From the NCBI GenBank assembly GCA_015487825.1, contig WFOZ01000584.1:1-6316 (forward strand): a stretch of DNA of 6,316 bases, in the 5' to 3' direction. Below the pieces are notes generated by a model, which saw only the letters and a list, made by a program, of their open reading frames with translations, had not been told where the DNA came from and made no database searches. Source of the stretch: Planctomycetaceae bacterium (GTDB taxonomy: Bacteria > Planctomycetota > Planctomycetia > Planctomycetales > Planctomycetaceae). Below, one piece after another: positions 1-6,292 of the stretch (the stretch's first letter is position 1; every line of letters begins with the position of its first letter). Position numbers and translations under genes: made by a program.

Positions 1-372
1 GTATTGAGCGTCACCGAATCCGAGTATCGGGAAGAAGATAAAGCCAAGAAATGCCAAGCCTAACCCGAAGCCAGCTCCCTTTCCAAAATGTTCTGCAATA
101 CTGATGAAGACAATAATTGAAACAATAATGTTAACGAAGGGAATAAACATCAGGATAAGCCACCAGGCTGGCTTATCGGCAATGCGGAGCAGGACTATAG
201 CATTGTAGAAGGGGACGATACAGGCCCAGCCGGGTTGCCCTGCCTTTACCAATGTCTTCCAGACTCCTGCTAATACAAGACCAATTAACCCTATATAGAC
301 AATCAGAAAAACCACTTCGCCTATACCATTACCTTCTTGCGCCAAAGTAAAGACAGAATTAAAACTGAGCAT
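1..372 (-). CDS. DUF5684 family small membrane protein, 3' end outside window
   Basis: The open frame reads 124 codons from the ATG at 372 to the left edge without a stop, so the gene is partial at its C-terminus. The protein is hydrophobic with about four membrane segments (roughly residues 19-37, 50-63, 70-93 and 101-118). It shows the pattern I associate with DUF5684: WKTLVKAGQPGWACIVPFYN (38-57), a KPAWW motif (67-71), IPFVNII, then AEHFGKGAGFGLGL (93-106) and FPILGFGDAQY at the visible end. Family members usually stop soon after the GDAQY motif, so probably only a few residues are missing. The function of the family is unknown; it is an inner-membrane protein by prediction. The start is supported by AGAGG seven bases upstream. 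It lies 259 nt downstream of the PAP2 gene and has its own promoter-like sequence, so it is probably a separate transcription unit. Confidence 0.85.
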   Translation of the reverse strand, partial: MLSFNSVFTLAQEGNGIGEVVFLIVYIGLIGLVLAGVWKTLVKAGQPGWACIVPFYNAIVLLRIADKPAWWLILMFIPFVNIIVSIIVFISIAEHFGKGAGFGLGLAFLGFIFFPILGFGDAQY

Positions 373-379
373 TTCTCAT

Positions 380-384
380 CCTCT
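380..384 (-). promoter_or_regulatory. Ribosome binding site of the DUF5684 gene
   Basis: Read on the minus strand the sequence is AGAGG, followed by a 7-nt spacer and the ATG at 372. A second ATG at 379 lies in another frame, so this site fixes 372 as the start. Confidence 0.6.
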
Positions 385-426
385 TTTGTTTTGTAACTTA
401 GTGATCTGATATGTGCAAAAACAACG

Positions 427-444
427 TCTACACGTACGTGCAGA
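427..444. promoter_or_regulatory. Palindrome, possible operator
   Basis: The core CACGTACGTG (431-440) is a perfect 10-nt palindrome. With one mismatched pair (A430/C441) it extends to TCT...AGA, giving an 18-nt dyad. It lies just downstream of the promoter-like boxes at 452-480, where a repressor could block initiation. The operator role is inference; the dyad itself is visible. Confidence 0.3.
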
Positions 445-451
445 TTCGCCA

Positions 452-480
452 AAGGTAATAGGATGTGCAGTGGATGTCAA
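452..480 (-). promoter_or_regulatory. Candidate sigma-70-type promoter for the DUF5684 gene
   Basis: On the minus strand a perfect -35 box TTGACA (480-475) is followed by a 17-nt spacer and TACCTT (457-452), which matches the -10 consensus at three of six positions, including the first two and the last. Initiation would fall near 445, giving a leader of roughly 70 nt. The -10 box is weak, so this is a proposal. Confidence 0.35.
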
Positions 481-495
481 GGAGCAGCGCGTTGA

Positions 496-516
496 TCCGG
501 ACTGAGACTATCCGGA
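496..516. repeat. Short GC-rich hairpin in the PAP2-DUF5684 spacer
   Basis: TCCGGA at 496-501 and again at 511-516 (each self-complementary) can pair over a 9-nt loop. There is no T-run on either side, so it is not an obvious terminator. It lies upstream of the -35 box of the candidate DUF5684 promoter. Confidence 0.3.
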
Positions 517-595
517 ATTGAGATCGCGAAATGGAGACCGTTTTTGATGGCTGCAGTCAGGCCACTCTACACATCGAGGATGCAATAATACTGAA

Positions 596-616
596 TCAGG
601 TAGAGAATATACCTGA
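596..616 (-). terminator. Hairpin downstream of the PAP2 gene, possible terminator
   Basis: TCAGGTA (596-602) and TACCTGA (610-616) form a perfect 7-bp stem with a 7-nt loop, 15 nt beyond the PAP2 stop codon. On the minus strand the 3' side continues TTCAGTATTATT, which is only loosely U-rich, so termination efficiency is uncertain. Confidence 0.35.
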
Positions 617-631
617 AAATAACTTAAACAT

Positions 632-1432
632 TCAGGCAGCGAATTTTTCTGGCGATATTGTCTTGCGGCAGCGTTCTGTAGGCGAAAATTTTAGTCTGCC
701 TTTATTGTCGCCGGTTTCTGTTTTCAAATCATCAGCAAGCAGCATCGCATGTGTTATCCAGGCTGTGAAGTAGATGATTGCCAAAGACCAGATAACATCG
801 CTGAGATAATGGCCTCCCTGAACGATTCGCGATAAAGCCATTGTGCTGCCGAACAGAAAACCTGCCATAAAAATTAAAAGTCGGATTCGATGCTTTCTAC
901 GGAATAAAAAAGCCGGAGCGATTAAGAAAAAACCGATTGACGCATGCCCCGAGGGGAACGAAGCATTGAAATCTGTCTCTTCTCCGAATCCAAAGATCGG
1001 TTGATATTCCAGTTCTCCACCAAGCTGTACAATTTCCCGGGGGCGCGGGCGACTGAAGGCAGGTTTTAAGATGCCGTTGACCAGCAGGCCCGGCCCTAGT
1101 AACAACACAATCGCAATCAGAGATGCTCCACGAGTCCAGCGATTTCTCTTGCGCCGGATCAACCCATAACAGGCAATCATAATGGAACCAACTCCCAGAA
1201 TGATTCCGGGGAAAACAAACCACTCATCGATAAATTCCCACGGGTTTACATCAGCCTGTGGCCACGCATTCCTCTGGAAATCATAAAAGCGGGAGACAAT
1301 CTGCATATCGATATTTGACCATCGTAACATTATCGAAACCAGACAGAGTAGCCCTAACGGAACATAAAACGGAAAGCTGGCTGCAGTCAACCGGACTGCG
1401 TGTTGAAATCGTTCTCTATAATTATCAGACAT
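632..1432 (-). CDS. PAP2-family membrane phosphatase
   Basis: A 266-residue integral membrane protein with the complete phosphatase signature of the PAP2 superfamily. K-X6-RP is at K123...R130-P131, PSGH at 160-163 and S-R-X5-H-X3-D at S201, R202, H208 and D212. H208 is expected to be the nucleophile, with D212 assisting, and H163 the acid/base. About six membrane segments are visible (near 18-36, 72-94, 103-121, 163-178, 184-201 and 213-231), and the C-terminal 30 residues are polar. Known relatives act on lipid phosphates such as undecaprenyl-pyrophosphate, phosphatidate or lipid A phosphates; the sequence does not decide among them. The gene starts 11 nt after the GT39 stop with no strong Shine-Dalgarno, suggesting translational coupling or a leaderless-type reliance on the upstream gene. 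The pairing favours a lipid carrier or glycolipid substrate, by inference. Confidence 0.93.
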   Translation of the reverse strand: MSDNYRERFQHAVRLTAASFPFYVPLGLLCLVSIMLRWSNIDMQIVSRFYDFQRNAWPQADVNPWEFIDEWFVFPGIILGVGSIMIACYGLIRRKRNRWTRGASLIAIVLLLGPGLLVNGILKPAFSRPRPREIVQLGGELEYQPIFGFGEETDFNASFPSGHASIGFFLIAPAFLFRRKHRIRLLIFMAGFLFGSTMALSRIVQGGHYLSDVIWSLAIIYFTAWITHAMLLADDLKTETGDNKGRLKFSPTERCRKTISPEKFAA

Positions 1433-1443
1433 AAAAGAAACTT

Positions 1444-3090
1444 TTACTTAATTCGTGTTTCGCTTGCTACAGGTTTCCTGGCGATGGGGACAACAGAACT
1501 GCGGATATTTTCATCCTGAGGCGTTGAGGCTCGGAAAACTTCGTATTTTCTGATACGCCCTCCTCCAAGCTTGACAGAAATTATTCCTAGGGAATCCCAT
1601 TGTGCATAGGATTTATCCAGTGATTCAGGCAATACCGGATCGACTTCTGTCACGATGATTGCTTCAGAGTGTTGCTTCAAATCAGGTCGATCCCAGAGAT
1701 CGTACTGGCATTGAATTCCTGCGTCATCCTGTGACCAGAATGGAATCAGAGGTTGGTCGGGGAGATAAAATGCCAAAGCAGAAGTGATGTCACGCCCTGC
1801 TGTTGAAATGATGAGTCTATTATTGTTGAAATCAGAGAGCCCGTTTTGTTTTTGAAGTTCATCAAAGCGAATAGCCAACTCTTTCCAGCCACGCAACCGG
1901 GCTGTGATATCAATCGGGCTTCCCGCCAAAGGAGATGAAGGCACAACCGTAATCGCAGCATATGTTGCCAGACTGAAAGCCAGTCCCGTTCTCCAGCACG
2001 ATTTCATCAGACGGTCGCGATTCTTAAACAGGTCCGTTATCGTGGAACGCCCTAACAATACCGAGCTGGCTAAAATAACCCCAGCCGGATAACAGGCTGC
2101 AGGCCAGTTTGGCTCCAGTCGGCGTGTAGCACTGAGAATAATGATCGCCACTAACGGAACTCCGGAAAAACAGAGAAGGTACCGTTCGGCATCAGACAGT
2201 CTGGGAAACTGACGAAACGCAGCAAAAAGCGTTGCCATCACTGCAAACCACAACACCGGGGAGACCACTCCGATTTGGCCGAGAATGAATTCCCCAAATC
2301 TTGCCAGCCGGGTTGAAAGAGCAACTGACGTTTCCTGAAAATGTGAGGCAGTATGCTCAAAAGTAATCCAGTTGTTCTGATAATTCCAATAGAGAACCGG
2401 TATCAAAAACAGCAGACCGAACAGGGCGGTTCCCCACACACGAGGCGAATAACATAAATGTCTGCGGGAAGGTGTCAGAAGTAGAAACAGACCACCCAGC
2501 GGAAGAAACCCGAGCATTGTCTGCTTGGAAAGCAGTCCCAGCCCCAGCCAGAGGGCAGTTAATGCGCACCACCTGAATTTCGGAATCTTATCACTGGTTA
2601 ACATCCAGAAACTGTATAGGGTTGCTACCCAGAAAAACAAAAACGGAGCATCGATCGTCATCAGAAAACTCATTACCGTTTGCCCTGGTGTCAAAGAAAG
2701 CAGAACAACAGAGAACAACCCGACTCGAAAAGAAAACAGCTTGGCACCAAGTTGAAAGACCCAGATTAAGCCTATCGTTCCAAACAAAGCCGCCGGAAAA
2801 CGAACCGCAAACTCGTTGACCCCCAAAACGGAACTCGACAACCAGTTGATCCAGGCGATCATTGGCGGTTTACTGTAATAACCAATATCAAGCCGGCGGG
2901 ACCAGTCCCAGTAGTACGATTCATCTGCGATCAAATCGACTGGTGAAATCAGAATAAACGCAGTACGAACAATCAGCACAGCTCCCAGAAACCACCACAA
3001 AGGGTATTCCAAAAGCGACTGTTGGAACCGCATCCCAAAAGACCGATGCGGTTGAAGATTTTCGTGTTTTATTGAGGTAACAACTGACAT
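1444..3090 (-). CDS. GT39 / ArnT-like (PMT_2) membrane glycosyltransferase
   Basis: A 548-residue GT-C-fold enzyme, of the size usual for ArnT-like bacterial proteins. After a first membrane segment (about 32-50), the first periplasmic loop carries the family hallmark ADESYYWDW (55-63) followed by LDIGYYSKPPMIAW (67-80). D56 and E57 fit the conserved acidic pair that handles the polyprenyl-phosphate sugar donor. A second acidic motif MTIDAPFLFFW (144-154, D147) and EPNWPAACYPAG (326-337) also fit the family. About 11-12 membrane segments run to residue 385. The soluble C-terminal domain (about 390-548) includes SALAFYLPDQP (437-447) and QYDLWDRPD (462-470), a pattern common in this subgroup. 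The expected reaction is transfer of a sugar from a polyprenyl-phosphate donor to lipid A, another glycolipid or protein in the periplasm; sugar and acceptor are unknown. No arn-type sugar biosynthesis genes are visible nearby. No strong Shine-Dalgarno precedes 3090; an internal start at Met20 is possible. Confidence 0.9.
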   Translation of the reverse strand: MSVVTSIKHENLQPHRSFGMRFQQSLLEYPLWWFLGAVLIVRTAFILISPVDLIADESYYWDWSRRLDIGYYSKPPMIAWINWLSSSVLGVNEFAVRFPAALFGTIGLIWVFQLGAKLFSFRVGLFSVVLLSLTPGQTVMSFLMTIDAPFLFFWVATLYSFWMLTSDKIPKFRWCALTALWLGLGLLSKQTMLGFLPLGGLFLLLTPSRRHLCYSPRVWGTALFGLLFLIPVLYWNYQNNWITFEHTASHFQETSVALSTRLARFGEFILGQIGVVSPVLWFAVMATLFAAFRQFPRLSDAERYLLCFSGVPLVAIIILSATRRLEPNWPAACYPAGVILASSVLLGRSTITDLFKNRDRLMKSCWRTGLAFSLATYAAITVVPSSPLAGSPIDITARLRGWKELAIRFDELQKQNGLSDFNNNRLIISTAGRDITSALAFYLPDQPLIPFWSQDDAGIQCQYDLWDRPDLKQHSEAIIVTEVDPVLPESLDKSYAQWDSLGIISVKLGGGRIRKYEVFRASTPQDENIRSSVVPIARKPVASETRIK

Positions 3091-3160
3091 TGTACAGAAC
3101 TTAGTGATGTATTTTAATTATTAGAATTTGATTGAACTGAATTGTTGCAGAACAGACTTG

Positions 3161-3262
3161 TGGATAGTCCTGAAATAACTTCCCGATTTCATTGAGTTCA
3201 TTTTGCAGGGGGCGTCACGATGCACCCTACAAAATCCGGGAACTTATTTCGGGACTACTCCA
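3161..3262. repeat. Nested imperfect inverted repeat, MITE/REP-like
   Basis: The outer arms 3161-3189 and 3232-3262 pair over 27 positions: TGGA, TAGTCC, GAAATAA, TTCCCG and ATTT on the left against their complements on the right. Pairing is broken only by a T/G wobble (3171/3251), a C/C mismatch (3179/3243) and single-base bulges at 3236 and 3258. Inside is a second imperfect palindrome (3201-3234) with TTTTG/CAAAA and AGGG/CCCT arms around a GGCGTCACGATGCA core. The left side carries extra sequence containing a TTCATT direct repeat (3188-3193 and 3197-3202). No protein is encoded. The design suggests a non-autonomous mobile hairpin or a dispersed palindromic repeat. It lies between the lptF-like and GT39 genes, where an RNA hairpin could also end or protect transcripts; that role is inference. 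Confidence 0.65.
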
Positions 3263-3275
3263 TATGGCAATAGTG

Positions 3276-3300
3276 AAATAGAAGATTTGAATTTCTATTT
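3276..3300 (-). terminator. AT-rich hairpin after the LptF/G gene, weak terminator candidate
   Basis: AAATAGAA (3276-3283) and TTCTATTT (3293-3300) are perfect complements around a 9-nt loop, nine bases beyond the stop codon of the permease gene. Only two of the eight pairs are G-C and no long U-run follows, so it may be a weak terminator or a 3' end stabiliser. Confidence 0.3.
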
Positions 3301-3309
3301 TGAGGGGAC

Positions 3310-4437
3310 TCAGGTTTCTACGGTATCAAGCATCCAGATTGCAAAAGGAACAACAAAAAACAGAGGCAACCAGGCAGCCTGGACTGGTTCACTAATTTGT
3401 AACGAAGGAAGAAAACGAACCACGTAAGTGCTGGCCAGAATTATAAAAAGCCAGAAGCCACATTTTCCCGCACTGAGAATCAGGCCTCTGCTTTCACGTT
3501 CCAGAATAATCGGGATTGCAATCACGATCATCATTCCAGCCAGAATTGGTTCAACAAGTCGCATATGCAAATCGAATTCGAGACCACGAGCAGCATTAGC
3601 ATCGATAGCCGGGCTGTTAATCCGACTGACCAACTGAGTTGTACTCAAAAATCGACTCGAACCATTTGCTTTGTAGATTAAATCGGGGCCAATCTCGCTC
3701 ACCACATAAACATTATCCGGTTGTCTTGTACGCTTTATGTACTTCTTCCCTTTTTGTGTCAATGGAATTGTTTCGGGTCGGGGATGCACATCTTTGAGTA
3801 ACCAGCCACTAGGGTATTTTCCTTTTTGAGGATAGAACTTCGCCTCAGCCGCTTGAAGATTAATCATGTCGTTGCCTGCAATATCCGGAGGCAGCAGAAA
3901 AGCAGTTTTCTCGATTCGTTTTTCTTCAGGGTAGACCGCCCATCCATCGATGAGAATCTGCGAGGCGTGATCATACTTGGGGACAACCAGATGCAATGTT
4001 TTTTCAGCACTGCCCCGACTGGCATGCTGATAATGGCCTGCATCACTCAGAAAGACTTCCCTGTTCACGATTTTCACGCACATCATTACAGAAACACCTA
4101 ATAATAACGCCGGTGTAATTATCCGATAAGTCGGTACGCCCGCAGAAAGAAACGGTTTCACCTGACCATTCTTTTTCAAAAGCAAAATGGCAGTTAAAAC
4201 AGAAATCGCAATCAGAGGGATCGAAGCGGTATCGAAAATCAGCATTCCCTGCCGTGAGTAATACAGAACAATCCGCGCAGCGATACCGAATGCCCCATTT
4301 CCATCGCCGTGAACGAGAAAATCATCCACATTGTCGAAGAGGTCAATAATGGTAAACAGACCCAAAATCACACAAAAATAAATTGCGTTGATATAAAGGA
4401 ACTGCCTGAAAAGGTAACGCTCAAAAATAGTCAACAT
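3310..4437 (-). CDS. LptF/LptG (YjgP/YjgQ) family permease
   Basis: A 375-residue protein close to the usual 350-390 of LptF/LptG. The N-terminus MLTIFERYLFRQFL leads into TM1 with the family-typical TIIDLFDNVDDFL (29-41). Further membrane segments are near 65-87 and 105-124; a periplasmic beta-jellyroll-like region spans about 125-285; the last three segments are near 292-312, 325-342 and 353-371, with LHMRLVEPILA (290-300) before the fourth. LptF and LptG form the membrane part of LptB2FG, which extracts LPS from the inner membrane using the ATPase LptB. The loop LLKKNGQVKPFLSAGVPTYR (86-105) matches the cytoplasmic coupling helix region. As I align it, a Gln (Q92) stands where a Glu is usual. 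The partner permease gene is not adjacent. No strong Shine-Dalgarno precedes the start, but the N-terminus fits the family well. Whether it is LptF or LptG cannot be settled here. Confidence 0.88.
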   Translation of the reverse strand: MLTIFERYLFRQFLYINAIYFCVILGLFTIIDLFDNVDDFLVHGDGNGAFGIAARIVLYYSRQGMLIFDTASIPLIAISVLTAILLLKKNGQVKPFLSAGVPTYRIITPALLLGVSVMMCVKIVNREVFLSDAGHYQHASRGSAEKTLHLVVPKYDHASQILIDGWAVYPEEKRIEKTAFLLPPDIAGNDMINLQAAEAKFYPQKGKYPSGWLLKDVHPRPETIPLTQKGKKYIKRTRQPDNVYVVSEIGPDLIYKANGSSRFLSTTQLVSRINSPAIDANAARGLEFDLHMRLVEPILAGMMIVIAIPIILERESRGLILSAGKCGFWLFIILASTYVVRFLPSLQISEPVQAAWLPLFFVVPFAIWMLDTVET

Positions 4438-4499
4438 AGATCAGAGAAGTAGTACATCCTTGTTGGTATACGCAGTTTTGAATCCTTCAAATACGAAAA

Positions 4500-4543
4500 G
4501 TTCTCGCAAAACAACCCTGAGGAACGGAGAAACCAGCGAGAAC
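4500..4543. repeat. 8-nt inverted repeat upstream of the LptF/G gene
   Basis: GTTCTCGC (4500-4507) is perfectly complementary to GCGAGAAC (4536-4543) with a 28-nt gap. It lies about 60-105 nt upstream of the permease start codon, so it could be a binding site for a dimeric regulator or a leader structure. Chance cannot be excluded. Confidence 0.25.
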
Positions 4544-4762
4544 GCTCGGGATTCTAGCACAGAAAACCGGTTTCAGGCGACAGCAGTTTTCCGGCACGAC
4601 AATAACCCATAACTTATGCCCTACAAACAAGTTACACCCCAACAAAACCCATTATTCAATCCCGGCAGAAAAATCACTGAACCATTGCAATACAGATGCC
4701 TCATCACAACATGGTTGCAAGCTGTGTACGAGATGTAATGTCACATGATCAAGACCTTATTT

Positions 4763-4783
4763 GATGGGTGTAAGCACACCATC
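4763..4783. repeat. REP-like hairpin of the GGTGTGC type
   Basis: GATGGGTGT (4763-4771) pairs with ACACCATC (4776-4783) around an AAGC loop, with one bulged G. It is followed by CTACG, so the minus strand reads CGTAGGATGGTGTGC. This resembles the dispersed GTAGGGTG-type palindromes found between genes in many bacteria. It is 62 nt past the stop of the sialidase-like gene and could also serve as a 3' end hairpin, although no U-tract follows. Confidence 0.4.
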
Positions 4784-4844
4784 CTACGCTTCAAAGACGC
4801 TCATGAGCTTTTTCCTGTGGAATGCTTTTCCAGAGATAACCGGT

Positions 4845-6116
4845 TCACAGACGGTTCGGTTTTTTCCAGTGGATTTTTGCAATCCATAAGCTGCCATCAC
4901 TGCCGTATTTGTTGTTGACAGGCATAACGTAATCAGGTCCCCAGGTTTGCATCCACTCTGAAACCGTCACCCAGCTTTCTTGCGGGCTGATGTAAGTGGT
5001 ACCGAAGTTTCCGAGTCGAGCACCGCGTTCGGGGACGAGAATCTGTTCGGTTTTTCGTAAAACGCACAATCGCTTCGGATCGACTTGTGCCATGAACAAC
5101 GGTGCCCGATGTCGGAAGACATGATCATTCTTTGCCCCACTGCGAGTATAAACCAGATAGAGCGCATCACCATGCGTCACCCAATGCTGTTGCGTGTTGT
5201 AACTACCGAGCGGTTCACCATTATCGAAAGTCCACGATTTTGGTGGAGCAAAATGTAGACCATCTTTGCTTGTTGTGATGTAGCCTCTTTTATCATGGCG
5301 AATTGTCAAGTAGTAATTCTCCTGATATTTCGTCAGGGATGGCTCGCCAATACCTCGTGTTTTATCTTCCACTGCAATGACGTTGCCCTGTTGTTGATAA
5401 GTCAAATTCTTTCCGTCAAACTGGCATCGCAATACAGTAACTCGCGAATTCTTACCGGGCGGCTCAAAGTAAATGGGGAGTAAAACAGAACCATCCGATT
5501 CGTCGTATCGCTGTACGCAACCTGCTCCCGCATTGTAAAATTCTTCCCGGTTGGGCATTTGCAATTTTTTCCAGGCTGCCCACTGATTCGACTTCGCATC
5601 GTAAACTGAAAACGAAGTATGTCTGGGACGTGGGCTTCTTACTTTCCAGTCCGGCGTATAAACAACCGTGTGGCCAGTCCCCAGAAGTGTACCGGATTTT
5701 TTGTGCCAGGTTGGCCAGAAATCGCTGACTGCAACAGGCCGTTTTTGTCCGTCGATTGTTTCAAATCGTGGAGCCAGTGTTTTCATTTCGGCTGGTTCAG
5801 TCCATGTTTTCCCGAGATCATCGGTGAGCATCCCGAACAACCCTTCGAACACATCGCTTCCCGAAACCGTCAGTGAATTCATTGTCAGCACGACACGCGG
5901 GCTGCCATCTTTACCTGCCCCCGGAATAATTCCTGCACGAGGGTGGCACCAGCATTTTTTGCCATCATAAAACTTCGTTGGTACACTTCTTGAAACCTGA
6001 TAATCAGCCTCTTGTGTCGCTTCATTTGCAATCGCTTTTCGCAAATTCGCAACAGGCAAACCAATGCAGGTGGCTCCTGCAATAAATGAACTATTTAGAA
6101 AACTGCGGCGTAGCAT
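4845..6116 (-). CDS. Tat-exported sialidase-like (BNR/Asp-box) protein
   Basis: A 423-residue protein beginning MLRRSFLNSSFIAGATCIGL, a twin-arginine signal (R3-R4-S-F-L) with a short hydrophobic stretch, so export in folded form is expected. The body looks like a six-bladed sialidase propeller. One Asp-box is clear at TDDLGKTW (98-105) and a second, shorter one is at SKDGLHF (283-289). GEPSL (257-261) followed by YLTIRHDKRGY (269-279) matches the region that carries a conserved Glu and Arg in sialidases. Candidate arginine-triad residues are R60 (HPRAGIIPG), R273 and R337; this assignment is inference. The usual FRIP motif of GH33 is not present as such, so true sialidase activity is uncertain and another exo-glycosidase or binding role is possible. 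The start at 6116 is supported by GGGAG seven bases upstream. The gene stands alone: 407 nt separate it from the next gene. Confidence 0.82.
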   Translation of the reverse strand: MLRRSFLNSSFIAGATCIGLPVANLRKAIANEATQEADYQVSRSVPTKFYDGKKCWCHPRAGIIPGAGKDGSPRVVLTMNSLTVSGSDVFEGLFGMLTDDLGKTWTEPAEMKTLAPRFETIDGQKRPVAVSDFWPTWHKKSGTLLGTGHTVVYTPDWKVRSPRPRHTSFSVYDAKSNQWAAWKKLQMPNREEFYNAGAGCVQRYDESDGSVLLPIYFEPPGKNSRVTVLRCQFDGKNLTYQQQGNVIAVEDKTRGIGEPSLTKYQENYYLTIRHDKRGYITTSKDGLHFAPPKSWTFDNGEPLGSYNTQQHWVTHGDALYLVYTRSGAKNDHVFRHRAPLFMAQVDPKRLCVLRKTEQILVPERGARLGNFGTTYISPQESWVTVSEWMQTWGPDYVMPVNNKYGSDGSLWIAKIHWKKPNRL

Positions 6117-6123
6117 TAATCTG

Positions 6124-6128
6124 CTCCC
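6124..6128 (-). promoter_or_regulatory. Ribosome binding site of the sialidase-like gene
   Basis: GGGAG on the minus strand sits seven bases before the ATG at 6116. It fixes the start and is consistent with the signal peptide beginning there. The leader upstream (6129-6292) is AT-rich and holds no promoter that I can defend. Confidence 0.6.
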
Positions 6129-6292
6129 ATTTTATGAATCTGATGTTGCGATAATAACAACTGCAAAAGCCCTGCTTTATCACTGCTTGTCTTTCAGTAC
6201 AACTTTCCCGATTGTGAACAGTTTTTATGATAGAATTTATGAATAACAGTCTTTACCATATGTAACTAGCTGGACAGCGCCAGGTTCAACTC

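Larger units (their letters stand above)
4438..4844. other. Gene-free stretch between sialidase-like and LptF/G genes
   Basis: No credible coding frame was found on either strand. It must contain the 3' untranslated end of the sialidase-like gene and the promoter of the permease gene, but I cannot point to convincing -35/-10 boxes. Visible structures are the hairpin at 4763-4783, the perfect palindrome GCTCATGAGC at 4799-4808, and an 8-nt inverted repeat GTTCTCGC/GCGAGAAC at 4500-4507 and 4536-4543. An eight-codon frame starting at 4457 overlaps the permease start, but it has no properly spaced ribosome binding site. Confidence 0.5.

Noticed and set aside
531..773. Plus-strand 80-codon open frame
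   Set aside because: It overlaps the 3' end of the PAP2 gene antisense, has no family-like features and no ribosome binding site.
897..1223. 108-codon minus-strand frame inside the PAP2 gene
   Set aside because: It is an out-of-frame shadow; the overlapping frame carries all three PAP2 motifs.
395..3108. Shared 11-mer AACTTAGTGAT at 395-405 and 3098-3108, both just upstream of minus-strand starts
   Set aside because: A few 11-mer pairs are expected by chance in 6.3 kb, and the distances to the start codons differ (22 versus 7 nt).
4431..4457. Eight-codon frame overlapping the LptF/G start
   Set aside because: The AAGG before its ATG is too close to act as a ribosome binding site, and nothing else supports translation.
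5619..5970. Two overlapping plus-strand open frames of 85 and 100 codons
   Set aside because: They are antisense to the well-supported sialidase-like gene and their translations show no domain pattern.
6117..6130. Four-codon frame (M-G-A-D) whose TAA overlaps the sialidase-like start as TAATG
   Set aside because: Its ATG has no ribosome binding site and it contains the Shine-Dalgarno of the real gene, so the overlap is probably accidental.
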